From the NCBI GenBank assembly GCA_037176845.1, contig JAYKXP010000006.1, forward strand, positions 992,001 through 1,056,000: DNA of 64,000 nucleotides. Direction: 5' to 3'. Origin of the DNA: Paramarasmius palmivorus (lineage: Eukaryota; Basidiomycota; Agaricomycetes; Agaricales; Marasmiaceae). Both the position numbers and the translations under genes were made by a program. The notes beneath the pieces are model-generated. The model had not been told where the DNA came from and ran no database searches. It was given only the letters and a program-made list of their open reading frames with translations. Shown here piece by piece: positions 46,816 through 59,038 of the stretch (the first letter of the stretch is position 1; each line of letters starts with the position of its first letter).

Positions 46816-48067
46816 ATGCAATCACAGGCTCGAATACGGGAAGTATGGGCACCTAACTTGCAAGAGGAGATGCGATTGTTGCGCGAGGTTGTCGAAACGC
46901 ATCCTTATGCCGCCTTGGTACGAGCATCGTCTTCCTTTCATCACACCACACTTGACCGATTATGTCTGACTCTAGGACACAGAATTTCCCGGTGTAGTCG
47001 CACGACCGATAGGAAACTTCAAGACACAATCCGAATATCACTACCAGACTATGCGATGCAATGTCGACCTCCTGAAGATCATCCAAGTCGGGATTACGCT
47101 GACGGATGAGGACGGGAATCATGCACCAGAGGGTTCGACGTGGCAATTCAACTTTCGGTTCAACGTCAAGTACGTGCGACAGAATCTTTGTGGTCTTGGG
47201 AATGGTTGCCGATTGTGAGCCCTTACTTCGCAGTGATGATATGGCCGCGCCAGAATCAATAGACCTCTTGCAGAAGTCAGGGATCGATTTCGCGAGACAT
47301 GAGGAGTTAGGAATATTGCCGAACGATTTTGCAGAGCTGCTGACAACTTCTGGGATGGTTCTGACGAAGGAAATAACATGGATATCGTTTCATAGGTAAG
47401 TGCCTGATCCTCTCGCGTGCAGGCAAAATCTCATTCTCGCTTTGCTTAGCGGATACGATTTCGGTTACTTCCTCAGACTTCTTACCGGCGAGTCTTTACC
47501 ACCAACAGAAGATGGCTTCTTTGAAGTACTGCGAAGATGGTTCCCCATTAACTACGACGTCCGGTACCTCATGCGCGAAGTAAAACAGCCCTCGGCCAAC
47601 AAGGGATTGCTGCAGGATTTGGCCGAAGAGCTCGGGGTACAACTTCCATCTCTCAAGACTTGTCCTGGCTGTTGATAATTGCTTCTACGCAGGTACCGCG
47701 AGTTGGGAGCTCACATCAAGCCGGTTCAGACTCCCTTCTGATTTCAGGCGCATTCTTCAAGATTCGAGATCTGTATTACCGTGACGGAATCGATGCGAGG
47801 TCGCTTAGCGGGAAGTTGTACGGCCTTGGGCAAACGACCAACGGACTCACGGATTCGGGAAGGGGCGGCGCGACTATTGCAGAGAGGGAGGATCGAACCA
47901 CTACCAGGGATGCACACAATCAGACTCCTGGACCCCAAAATCAGACCGTAGCAATCGGTCTACAGCTGCAGGCGGGCATCCCTACACAGATACCGCCCAC
48001 ACAGTACGGGCCTATGGGCGCGAATGGACCACCATATTTAAGAACATCCCTCGTCGGAGGCCGATAG
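46816..48067 (+). CDS. CAF1: Caf1/Pop2 deadenylase subunit of CCR4-NOT
   Basis: Five exons (46816-46917, 46976-47169, 47234-47395, 47450-47636, 47693-48067) give 339 aa. The RNase D-type DEDD nuclease domain is complete: IREVWAPNL start, D and E in DTEFPGVVARPIGNFKTQS, the YAPESIDLLQKSGID-like segment (AAPESIDLLQKSGID), D in SGYDFGYFLRLL, and H/D in SSHQAGSDSLL. It shortens mRNA poly(A) tails in the cytoplasm as part of CCR4-NOT. A Gln/Pro-rich tail of about 80 residues follows the domain. The gene is squeezed between two paralogous Zn2Cys6 regulators: only 175 bp separate it from the stop of paralogue A, and 249 bp from the end of paralogue B. Confidence 0.95.
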
Positions 48068-48316
48068 GTTTAACCTTTGTGTATGAGTAAGAACATTCAT
48101 TCTACTGTAGCCTGGGTCTGTAGTCTGTATTGTTGTATCTATTCCAGCTTTATTTGAACACTCATCGTATTCCACTTGAGAAGTCCCCGTTTGTGGTTTA
48201 AGGACGTGTAAGCCGGCATGGCTAGGTCGCATTGGAGATGATGTTAATACAGTAAAAAGTCCGCATGAGATACAGAGACGACTAAGTTACATAAATACAG
48301 ACATAAAACCTCGAAC

Positions 48317-51300
48317 TCAGAACCAAGCCATCCAACTCTGTTCTGTGTTGGGGTGTAATGCCCCAAGCTCAAAGTTGACGCTCTCCATGCCAGTGAAAGA
48401 GGATGAAGTAGGCTTTGTGATAGATGGCGTCGAGTATCCAAGAGGGTTGGCAATATTGGGATATAGATAGGGAAGAACGGGAGAAGATTGGTCCAATGGA
48501 GGTGGTGGATCCCACGAATGTGATGGCGGGCATGTTGGGTTCGGAATGGAACATTGGCAGGGCTTACGCATGGGGAACATGATCTTTGCTCTCTCATGAA
48601 CTTCCGCAATGCATTGCTTCAGGTGATTGTGAGCGATTTGGAAGGAATCGCTGTTGCTGGTATCTGGCGAACCAGGTGGAGGCACATATGGTGGCGTTCC
48701 CATTCCGGCGTATTCGGCTTCCCCGCTGTCATCAGTGTGGCGCAGAACCATTGTTGGTACCTCTTGACCAGAATACCATCTTCTGAAGATATCATTGGCC
48801 TTCGCTATCATGGCTTGTAACATAGGCTAAATAAGTTAGGGAATGATACGCAATCAGCGCTAGAAGTACTCCCATGTAAGGTCACACGTACCTCAACCTG
48901 CTTTGCCCTCGGACAATTCTGTTTTGTGGCTGTCGCTGAGCTGAAAAGAAGACGAGCCCGCTCTAGTTCCTGTAAAGCGGCAGGTGACCTACCGATATAC
49001 CCAGTAAGAAATGTCTCAGCAAACGAAACTACCAAACTACTCACAGGCACGTAAAGGGTGCTCGGCTGACCAGCAGACACAACGCAACCTGAAAAGGATT
49101 GAATGACTAGGACTTCATAAAATGTACACATAATACTTACCGCAGCAGAGAATGCATTAGACCAATACCCCGATATTCGCACTGTCAACTCTGGTTCGCG
49201 TGTGAACATCTCTTGTACGGTGGCAATCATTCGCGATGCACTCAAAAATACTGCCACTACAGAAGGGGCATGTCGGTGGCGACGATTGAAGGCTTCTTCG
49301 GGGCCACTGAGAGCCCGCATAAAATACGACCTATGTAGTTGGAGTAGCACTAAATAGGATCAATGGATGGCCCGGAAGAATCAGTTGAAAACAGCTAACC
49401 TGACTCCATTGCAATCATATGCGATGTCTTCTGCATGAAGATGGTATGACTGGAGTAATTTCGCGTCATGAGAGGGACTGGAACTGGGAAATCTCGGATC
49501 GTCTGATCGAGGGTGAGGACGGTGTGGTACTCCAGGCCAGGCTGAGAAATGGCGTCAAGTACAGGCGCAAGGCATCGAACGTAGCAACTATGCTTCCATT
49601 CTTGATCTATCACGTACGGTCAGGGTTCATTTCTCGGGTCTAGCTTCTACACTCACAGTAGTGGGAGCTTTGATTGACGTCACAGTCTGTGTCTGGCACA
49701 TATGTCGGTCGCTTGCAATCCATGTACTTCACAGAAAGAGATGGTGGCCGTCCGAGCGATAAGGACAGTCGGGCATCGAGATAAAGGAGCTCCCAGAACA
49801 GACTGAACAAACGTCCATGAGAATATTATGCAAGAAGATATGAAGAAAATAGACACACCTTCGACGCTTCTCAACCTCTTCTGGTATGACCTTCGATTTA
49901 GTTCCATTTCGATCTAAAAGAGCTATCAATACTTTTTGAAATATTAGCTTGTTCATGTATACTCACGAAGACCAATCTGGAAAGAAGATCGTGTTCAATG
50001 AGAAAAATGCATCATCACAAAGACTCGACTTACACTCTGTGCCAACTATGAGGTCGTCAGCGTCACAGAAGGGGACATATGTGAATTATTCAACTCGCCT
50101 TGGCCGTTAAACCCATGAGGCCCCACGCATGTCCCCCGCCTTTCTTTTTGTCCGAGAAGACCAAGAGATACCAAATTTCATAAAATAGGGCCGTGATGGT
50201 CTCCACGGTGGTGTCCTCTAGGACCGATACTTCACAGAGCGACGCGCGTCCCAGTGTATGATAGCGTTCTGCGTCCGGGGATTCGGGACCATGATTTTGT
50301 GTGTCGACCTTGCATCCGATTGCCAAAATCATGAAGAGAAGGGCGAGGCGGCGGGTACTCAGATCTTCGATCGAACTCGTGTAGCAGTGATGTGCAAGGT
50401 TCGGGTAGAAAGTTTCATCGGGGTGGGGGTTATACCTTAACTAGTAGTGAGCACGGGATGAATAAGCTATCACTGATACGCACTGCCATATTGCGTGTTG
50501 GCGGGTCTGTTCCCACAGATAGTCGGATTCGCCTCGGGAGGGGAGGTAGCTATGGAGGCGTTTCCGCAGGGGAATATTGATTTCGCCCTCGCTACTATTT
50601 TCCGATAGCGGGAAACTACGGCTCAATCGTTGAATTTCCAGATCTAAGTCCTTAGTAGAATCTTGCTGAGAGATGTTATGTCCCTACCCATAGAAAACGA
50701 AAGTTAGACCGGGAATAGTGGCGCAGAGAAAAGACGCACGGGCTCTTTTTTCATGGCATTATCGTTGTATTTGTATTCGTGAGGTTCTGTTTCCATACGT
50801 GTATCGTGGCCATTCTGGGGTTCTGGGGTTCGTTGATCAGGCTTGCCTTGCGTTGGCCCATACAGTTCCATGGTGCTCTTGATGTTCAACATCTCCGACG
50901 TCAAAAGAGGGTGCGAGCTGGACGTCGCCTCCTGGAGTGCTTCTTCTAATTTGCGTATGTGCTCACTCATATCGTGTATCTTGGTATGGAGCTGCTCGGT
51001 ATTGGCAAGAATGAATCTAGAAAGGGATCATCATTGGAACCGTCTCGTTCGACGCATGTCCTGCGAATTACCTTGTGCCCTTTCCAGATACCAGCACGCC
51101 TGTTCATACCAGTCAGGTTAAGACCAACGAAGAAGCAGAAGAAACGAACCATCCGGACAGATGTCGCTCACACCACGCTTCTTACATGATCCACTGCGTC
51201 CAGATTAAGCATAGTTGCGAGGAGGGTCGAACAGGAGTTGCATACCATGGAAAAGTACGATCACACTAAAGATGGTAAACACTAGTCACAGAATTCAGAA

Positions 51301-51853
51301 TAACGCACGACGAACCTTCAACTTCAGCCTGGTTTTTATAAGCGATGAGTAAATATTCGCAGTCATGCCACATAAATATACCTTCGACATTCACAGCATG
51401 ACAACGGGGCCTAATTTCAAACGTTCAGCATTGCAAGAAGCATAAAATGAGATGTGAGCTCACCTTCTTGCCGCCGGGTTTCTTTGAGGAAAGACTTTCA
51501 GAGATAAAGATGTGGTCAAGAGGTTGTGCGTTGATATAGGGCTGGTTCTGATTCTGGGAGACAGTTTCCTCAGCTGGGGCTTTCCTTGCTCGCTTTGCTG
51601 GTCGTGTATCTGCACTCTGTCCACTGGATTCAGTGCCAAGGGGCACGAGTGAAGGGGACATATCTGCGGCTGAGCGCTGCGTGTAATTCGGAGGAGACGA
51701 AGGTGGAAGGCAGGTTACGTTCGAGGGCAAGTCTACCGAAAACACACATATAGATTAGTCGGATGGGAACCTGAGGGATATATCTGGTAGCTTACCAACA
51801 CTGAAGGTTACAAGCAAATGAGCCTCGGAGTCGGGTTTTGGGAAAGAATCAAC
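48317..51853 (-). CDS. Zn2Cys6 fungal transcription factor (paralogue B), 5' end unsure
   Basis: Paralogue of 43414-46640 in inverted orientation, with matching domain order and most intron positions. The zinc cluster CCECRRLKLKCDRTFPCGSC-KKRGVSDIC has all six cysteines. Linker FILANTEQLHTKIHDMSEHI; middle homology AWGLMGLTAKLAQSIGLHRN, WELLYLDARLSLSLGRPPSL; C-terminus SWMAWF. The N-terminal part contains a basic patch (RPAKRARK), a likely nuclear signal. Coding sequence is recognisable up to 51853, where an acceptor-like site occurs. The initiating exon further upstream was not found. The intron at 50046-50098 has a GCGAGT donor at the same place as in paralogue A. The frame is otherwise intact. 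It likely binds DNA; targets unknown. Confidence 0.85.
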
Positions 51854-52802
51854 CTGAAAAAAGCTGCAATGACATGACTGGAAATCATAAAATGATCACA
51901 ACATCAATTGCCCCTTCCGCCGATGCATTCGCAAGAACACTCGGCTGTGCTTGAAAGGAAACCGTCTCTCTCACTTCTTGATTCATCCGTCAATCAAGCT
52001 CCAGTTGTAAGCCGGAGCCACTCCAATGACCTCAAGCCTACAACCCAGACTCATTTTTTTTGACACTGTTAGTCCCTTGAAACTGTCGTGGCCTGCAAGA
52101 CACATGGTGGGCGTTACCTACAGCTTCCATTACTGACTGTGCTCGCTGCCGACCCTTCTGATGGATGATGACTCCTCAGATTCGTCCCAAGATTCGTGCA
52201 GTTTGGAGCAGAATATACGGCGGAAGTGCAAAATTAGACTCAATACGGACAGTTTTCTATTGAATTAGTATTGAAAAGGATCCGCATTGCTTGATGTGAC
52301 CCTGGACCGGGGCCATGCGAAATGCACGGAGCATGTGCTTGCTTCATCATTGCTGAAGGTGCCTTGCCTGTGTAGGGTTCCGTTGCATTAGGCGTCTCAT
52401 ACATTCATAACGATCATTCATGGCCTTGCCTATCATTGACACTGCAGCTCAAGAGCCTCTCTGTTGGCTACTGTTTCCGGGGAGCAGGAACTACCAAGAA
52501 TATGCATCTTGATATCTTGATAGGGGAGTGACAACCGTGACGGCAGTGGCCGAAAAGGATCCCCATTTTGAAGCATTCCGCCTCCCTCGGATACGACCTT
52601 TTTTGTAGGAGACCAGGGTGGGTCGTGAAGAGTTTCAACATCTTCCAGTTACGCTTGGGCGCGCAAGAGGCACAACGGGTTACTGTCTGTTACTGTGCAT
52701 TTCCATCAGCCAGCAAAGCGATACGTCGCGCGAGGAACGATAGAAGGTCAATTACAATGCTTTTTAATCCGATTCGGTATCTCTGGCAGCTATTCTGACA
52801 CG
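51854..52802. other. Intergenic; should hold first exon and promoter of paralogue B
   Basis: About 950 bp between the carnitine acetyltransferase stop and the recognisable start of the regulator. No clear ATG exon in frame was identified near 51870-51900. Confidence 0.4.
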
Positions 52803-55134
52803 TCAAAGTTTTTCCTTTCCGGCACCTTGCTTCTCCGAAGCCAATGCATTCTCCATCATCGCACGGGTCTCAGTTGCGGCCTCAGCAAGATAATGCTTGA
52901 GCTCTGCTGTGTTCCGCTTCAAACTAGTAATGCTCCAGCGAATGTAATCGTCCCCAATAGCGTAGGAGAGACCATATCCATCGGGAACAACTGGAAACAG
53001 AAAAACGTAAGTGACGAGCGTTCTCTGTCAGTCAGAATGGATGGAAATACGGACCTTCACCATAACCCCATCCATCGAAATAGTCACTGCTCAATTGACT
53101 GGTACTTAATTCCCAGTGGTTTGTCCTTGAGAAGGATGGGTCGCTGTAAATTTCTGGTAGTGGCTCGCCTTCTTTCAGGGACTTTTTCAACCCGAACAGA
53201 TGTCTATCGACGCCCTGGCCATCAGCTGCCCACGCAGCGTACTGCAAGTGCCGCTTGACAGCAGCACGGAAAAGGGCGGCACGATTAATGTCCTAATAAC
53301 AAGAAGCATAGAAAGAATCACAATCACAGAGTCAGAGTCAGAGCGGATATATATATAAAGCGGCAACCGAACTCGACTCACGGTCTCATTAGGATCCAGC
53401 ATCGCTTCAGCCCATTTCTTACTTTCGTTACTTGCACTTCGTATAACTTCCGTACGTCCCAGCTGATATTTCCTAGTTTGGGCGCTTTCATAAGTGACAC
53501 CTGGTCGGCCGAACATCTTGTGGAACGCCAGCTGCTTGACAAGTTGGGCCCATGCATCGGGAGAAGCCTTGTATTGTTTGATGAGATTCTTGCCGTAGCC
53601 CTCATAGTGGAGAACCTGTGAAATGACCAAGATCGGGTCAGCGAACTAGCGGAGCATAGCGACATTAACGCACATGAAGGTCGTGTTTCGAGACGAGTTC
53701 GTCGAAACGGGACTCCGCTTCCTTGACAAGGCGCTTGACCTGGTCATTGACTTCAAACTTGAGTTCCGTTGGCTCTGGTAAATCGTTCCCGGTTTCCTTG
53801 GTGCGGGCGGGACCAAGGCCGATCTTATTAAGTGCCAGGGAAGCAAGCACAAACTCATTCATACGCAGTGTGGGCGTGCCGTCCATGCATGAGTGTTCTC
53901 CCAAGAACCCTGAGCGGCCATTGTCGAATACGATCACTGATGGGATAGTGAGCAGCGGTCAAGAGATAGCCATGTAGAGTAGGGACTCACGTTGGTGCTT
54001 ATCATAAAATCGGTTCTTGCCGTCTCCGACCCAGCAATGCCAGGAGATATCTTCGCGTGTGACGGGTTTCTTGTCATCAAGACATACGACAATCATGGCG
54101 CTCTCTATGGTCTCAAGAGATTTGGCATTGATGCCGCTCGGCGAAGCAGCAAGGAGCGCGTCACGGGCGTCCGTCCACAAATCTCGATTATCTGAGGTAA
54201 GGGCACCAATAGGAAGTGCTGAAGTTTCACCAGCTTGTTTGATGATACGCTCTATTTGGCTTGAAAAAAGAATTTAGACCAGTAGAATAACAGACGAAGT
54301 GCGATCACGTACACTTCTAGCTCTGCTGCTGATAGTTCACGCCCAGCCGGATTGACGAGGGGTATCGAGTAGAATTTGTTCTTGCGCACGAAAACAATGT
54401 GATTATGGGTAGATGGATCGAATTTGTTGGCAGTGTCTGATGGTTTCTTGGGATAGCGCGACGCGTGAAATCTATAATTAAAAAAAAATTGAATGATGGG
54501 TTGAGGGGTATGTCGTCGTTGCTGAATGCTCACAGCCATTTGTAAGAGTCCATACATAAAGGTGCACCCCGAACTTTCTCCGGTTCTAGTTGTTGACTTG
54601 AATAAAGACGTCAGTAGACAGCTTTCTAACATTGATGTTGACGACGTACCTTTCAGTCAATTCTCTAAATGGCAGCATAGCCTTAATGAGACTGGCAGCC
54701 CGTTTCGCTGGGTCCCTTCTAAGTCTATCGTCTACATGGACATAATAGTAGCTGACGAAGACGACGACAGGATCACGGTAGCCCATATATGCAACCTCGT
54801 TCCACCAGTCGGCCAGCCAATTCTTGACATTAGGATCGGCTGCTCTAGCTTCCAACCGTTTCTGTAATTCGGCAGCCTGGGGAGAAGCGATGAATTCGTT
54901 GACTATTGATTCTGTCTTCTTGTATTCGGCATCGGAAACGTGTGGTCGAACTGTATCCAGGTATTTGGAGGCTGTTGATGCAAGAGAAGGAACGGGAAGC
55001 CGGGGTAATGAAGCTTGGTATCTGAGCATAGGACCAGCCTTTGGATCTATGGAATAACCGGGAGGAGGAGTTTCTGAAGACATTGAGCGAGAAGATGAAG
55101 TTTTGAAGCCGGAAGAACGTGATTTCGATGTCAT
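52803..55134 (-). CDS. CAT2: Carnitine O-acetyltransferase
   Basis: Eight exons (54650-55134, 54534-54596, 54313-54471, 53991-54259, 53674-53936, 53382-53615, 53055-53292, 52803-52990) give 632 aa. The enzyme transfers acetyl between CoA and carnitine so that peroxisomal and cytosolic acetyl units can enter mitochondria. Choline/carnitine acyltransferase landmarks: LRYQASLPRLPVPSL, LEPEKVRGAPLCMDSYKW, FLGEHSCMDGTPTLRMNEF with the catalytic His near residue 340, and the substrate-site STS in WELSTSQLS near 551. The first 18 residues before a second Met are rich in Ser/Lys/Arg with no acid, like a mitochondrial presequence. The C-terminus is EKL, not a canonical peroxisomal SKL. Divergent from the PPPDE gene (417 bp). 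Confidence 0.93.
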
Positions 55135-55551
55135 GGCCGTCGGCAGTGCGTGCTTTGAACCGGAATCAGTTCCTTCCGAGAAGACTAGAAGGAGCAAGTA
55201 TCAACGCACCAGACGATGACCGTAAGAACGAGAGAATGTCCTAAGCATCTTTGCAACCTAGGAGAATGAAACTAGGGGTACTGGGCACCTTTTCCTTCAA
55301 GTGCCAAAGGTAATAAGGAGCGATCGTCGCGGTAACGGTCTCGAGAGAGGTATAACCCGAGCCAAGTCCATTTTTATTCGCTCAGGCCCTATTCCGGCTA
55401 TAAGCAGCAACTCTGCTAGGCTCTAGTGCCGTGGACTGGCATCTGATTCTTGTCATGTGAATGACGCGTCACCAAGCACAGCAATCCAATCCACCAATTC
55501 TTCCAAGTTCTACGCTCCTGTTCGTATAGTCTCCATCTTCTTGTTTATTCA
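55135..55551. promoter_or_regulatory. Shared divergent promoter of CAT2 and the PPPDE gene
   Basis: 417 bp between the two ATGs. No obvious TATA box; no additional gene. Confidence 0.5.
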
Positions 55552-57979
55552 ATGGCTCACCCAGTAAAGCTCTATGTATACGATCTCAGCAATGGTCTCG
55601 CCAGGCAGATGTCTTTGCAGCTCACTGGTAGACAAATAGATGGTATCTGGTGTGTCATTTGTCTTGTTCAATCCTATTAGCTCTTGACTAAAGATCCAAT
55701 ATAGGCATACGTCCATTGTGGTGTATGGAAAAGAGATTTTCTATGGACAAGGAATCAATATCACCGCTCCAGGACGGTCGCATGTACGCACTAAATCCGA
55801 CCCAGATGCTCCAGCATTGACCGATCTCTGTCTTTCCAGCATGGATCGCCGCTTAATATCGTAGACCTGGGAACGACGGACATAGACGAAGATACCTTCA
55901 ATGAATACCTGGAAGAGTTGAAGGAACAATACACGGCAGACAAGGTGAGGCAACAATCAGTCAGGTTACATTCAACGCTGACCAACAATTCTCATAGTAT
56001 CACTTACTAGGTATGTGGGTGAGAATATTCAACGATGCTTCCGCTGACCCTTGAAAGATTTCAACTGCAATTCTTTTACGAATGATGTTGCTGGATTTCT
56101 CACTGGAGGATCAATACCTGACTACATCAAGGGTGAGTCTCCCGGACGGACCGTCTACATCACACTTGTTTCTGACTTCTTATTCTTACCCCAGATTTAC
56201 CCACCGATTTTCTATCTACACCCTTCGGCGCAGCTCTACGTCCAACTATTGACGCAATGTACCGGCGTCCGACACCAGGTACTACTCCCGCTCAAGTTCC
56301 AACACCTACGCCCACCGCAGCTCCAGCAATGCCGAACCCCGAGCTCGTAGGATCAATCCTTCAGGCAGTGGCAGCTCAAGCTCAACAAGGATCGCTTCCT
56401 TCATCAGCTCCATCCGCCTCGAATCAATCTACCGATTCGCTCACATCCCCATTACACCCATGCAACAATTCAGCCTCTTTCCAGTCGCTTATCCGATCAC
56501 ACAAAGCAGTCGTGGCGTGTTTCTCAAACGTCGTCACATGCCCTCCGTGCCGAGTGATTGCACCTGTTTTCGAAGACCTGGCTCGGCAGAAGGGTGTCAA
56601 GACTGGCGGTGGTGGAGGAGCGGCGTTCACAAAGATAGACCTCACTACGCCCTCGGGTCAGTCGTTAGGCTCGGAATGGGGCGTTCGTGTCATGCCGACA
56701 TTCATGTTCTTTTTAGACGGAAAGAAGGTCAGCGAACAACTGTATGACAATAGCGGACTTATGTTGACTTTTGTCCGTTAGATATCCGAAATGAAAGGTG
56801 CAGATGCCAATGAATTGAGAACTCAGATAGATTTACTGTTGTTCCAAGCTTACCCTCGTAAGCTACTACCACTTGCTGTCTACACGTTGTTCATTGACCC
56901 TTGATTATTTCCAGCCCACAAACACACATCACTGTCGCTACCTGCTATGCAGGCGCTTTCCCTCAAGCCGATTCTATTCACCCAAGTGCCAGCCCTCGAT
57001 GCTGTTGCCAACAAATTGGTGTCCTTTGTAGATTCTGCCAACTGGTCCGCGGAGACAACTACATCAGCGGAACAAGTCAAGCGTATTATATCCACCTCTG
57101 TCCTCCCATACCTCAAGTCAAGGTTCATGCCACCTGAAGCCTTGAAAAACAAGCTTCCTTCCGCCAATCCCACTCTACTCTCCGCATGGAACCAAGCCAC
57201 CGTGACCCTCGCAAAGCTTCTTCCACCTGAATCTCTATTCCCCTTGGTCGATATGTGGCGACTTGCTCTCCTAGATCCCGCAGTTGGAACATGGTGTGCT
57301 GCGAACCCTTTAGCTTCGCCTATCACAACCCTATTGAATGTCCCATCAACCAAAACTACCGTCCAACAATGCCCGCGTCCGTACATGCTGACGCTCCTTC
57401 GCCTCCTGTCCAACGCGTTTTCCAGCTCTGTACTTAGTCCTCGGTTATTGATCGACAGTCTGCGAAGTGACATGACGGCTGTGCTCGTACCTTCGCTTTT
57501 ACATAGTGACGCGGGTGTTAGAACAGCTGCTGCGAGCTTGGCATTTAACTGTTCTGCGTTTTTGCAGAGCTTGCGTGTTGAGGCCGTGAAGAGTGGAGGT
57601 GGTGCTACTGGTGCTGGAGATATTGAAAATGAGGATTGGGAAGTAGAGACAGTGAGTGCTGTTATAGAAGCTATTGATCGGGAGAAGGAGAGTGAGGATG
57701 TCGGTGCGTCATGCTGTTGTTTTTTATGCAATGCAATCGATGATCGCTGACTTTCTTACGTTCTTGTTGCTGTTAGTTCACCGGTTGACGGCTTCGTTGG
57801 GTTGCTTGTTGAGGTTGTCACCTTTCTATGAGACGCAGCTTAATCCACTTTTGGACGTGTTACAGGCTAGACAGGTACTACAGTCAAAGTTGGCAGCTGG
57901 AGGGTGTGGTGAGAAAGGAGTACAGAAAACGGAAGTCAAAAAGCTGGTTGAGGAAGTGGCTTCAAAGTTATGTCCATAG
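55552..57979 (+). CDS. PPPDE peptidase-thioredoxin-PUL fusion protein
   Basis: Nine exons (55552-55649, 55705-55783, 55840-55944, 55998-56010, 56058-56132, 56195-56727, 56782-56857, 56915-57703, 57777-57979) give 656 aa. Domain 1 is a PPPDE (DeSI-type) cysteine isopeptidase: catalytic His in [18 protein letters not shown] and Cys in [20 protein letters not shown]. Domain 2 is thioredoxin-like with active site CPPC ([18 protein letters not shown]) and cis-Pro in VRVMPTF. Domain 3 is a PUL armadillo domain, the module that binds Cdc48/p97 in Doa1/PLAA. The middle linker is Pro/Ala/Gln-rich. This suggests a (de)SUMOylating or deubiquitinating activity tied to Cdc48 and redox, inferred from family roles. 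A 13-nt exon (55998-56010) is needed to join ADK to DFNCNSF. Confidence 0.88.
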
Positions 57980-58141
57980 AATTGCCTAATCACGTAATTG
58001 CGTTGCGAATCGTTTTACGAACCGATAGATTGAACAGGGTTGTTTTCAACCATCCTCTTTTCACTGCTCTCACTGTCTTGTTTTTGAGGTCGAGTATTCT
58101 ACGAGCACGTCTCCAATCGTTAGCTGATGGGTACAGTTTAG

Positions 58142-59038
58142 ATGACGAATACCGACGAGGAGCTTGAGCAGCTCACGACAATTGCAAATAAGCTCACCCT
58201 TTCCACGCGTCGAAAGCGAACATTTCCCTTCAACGATCTACCTGTAGAGCTACAGCGCAAGATCGTCCTCCCAATCGCTCAGCAATCGCAATCCACATTC
58301 TGGTCCTTGAATCTGACGTGCCAACGTACCCGAGCTCTTATTCCCATCGAAGAGATTCTAGAGTACCTACCAGTCATCCTCGCACACACTTATCAACTCC
58401 AGTCCTTTTTCGAACTCGTTTCCTCCAAACCAGATCTAGCGTCTCTAGTTCGACATCTCTGGTTAATCAACGACGCGAGCCGTGATATCTCCCGTGAATT
58501 TGGGAACTACATCATACGCATCTGCCCGAACATCGTTTCGCTGGCATGTAAACGCGACCATGTTCCCCCAGCATCTGTCAGAAACCTTACGATATTGGAA
58601 GGTTCTCGCGTCTGGACATCGCACATTGCGAGACTCGCAGACTCCTTGAAGAGTTTGCACCTCATTACTGGTACTGGTGGACACAGAAAGCCTGAGATTG
58701 GGCTACACAGTCGCATTCAGTGTGTGCATACTATGATGCCGTCGCTGCGTGCACTGGAACGCGTCGCGATATCCATAGGACGAGATGTAGAACAGCATTT
58801 CGATGAGGGACACTTGGAATCGTTGGTGGAGAAGAGTCCTCATTTACAGAAGGTTGTGCTGTTCGTACATCGGAAGCGAGTGGATGATGCGGCGCTTGAA
58901 AGTCTTACGACGACAGTGGCACCTATTTTAGAGTCAAAGGTGGATTGGTCTGTTCGTCGGTGTCCGCGAAGGTTGACAGAGAGGAAGCTTTGGGAAGATT
59001 CTGTTCTGGATGATGGTGGGATGATTTGGAGAAGCTAA
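58142..59038 (+). CDS. F-box-like hypothetical protein, intronless
   Basis: Single exon, 298 aa, one of the few intronless genes in the window. FNDLPVELQRKIVLPIAQQ...FWSLNLTCQRTRALI near residues 30-70 is F-box-like, and the rest is leucine-rich with repeated LxxLxx stretches (LASLVRHLWLIND, MPSLRALERVAISI). This is the usual pattern of Agaricomycete F-box/LRR-like proteins of unknown substrate. The start ATG is 160 bp downstream of the PPPDE gene stop. The missing introns contrast with the neighbours and may mean a retroposed origin, but I see no poly(A) tract or flanking duplication. Confidence 0.7.
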   Translation: MTNTDEELEQLTTIANKLTLSTRRKRTFPFNDLPVELQRKIVLPIAQQSQSTFWSLNLTCQRTRALIPIEEILEYLPVILAHTYQLQSFFELVSSKPDLASLVRHLWLINDASRDISREFGNYIIRICPNIVSLACKRDHVPPASVRNLTILEGSRVWTSHIARLADSLKSLHLITGTGGHRKPEIGLHSRIQCVHTMMPSLRALERVAISIGRDVEQHFDEGHLESLVEKSPHLQKVVLFVHRKRVDDAALESLTTTVAPILESKVDWSVRRCPRRLTERKLWEDSVLDDGGMIWRS

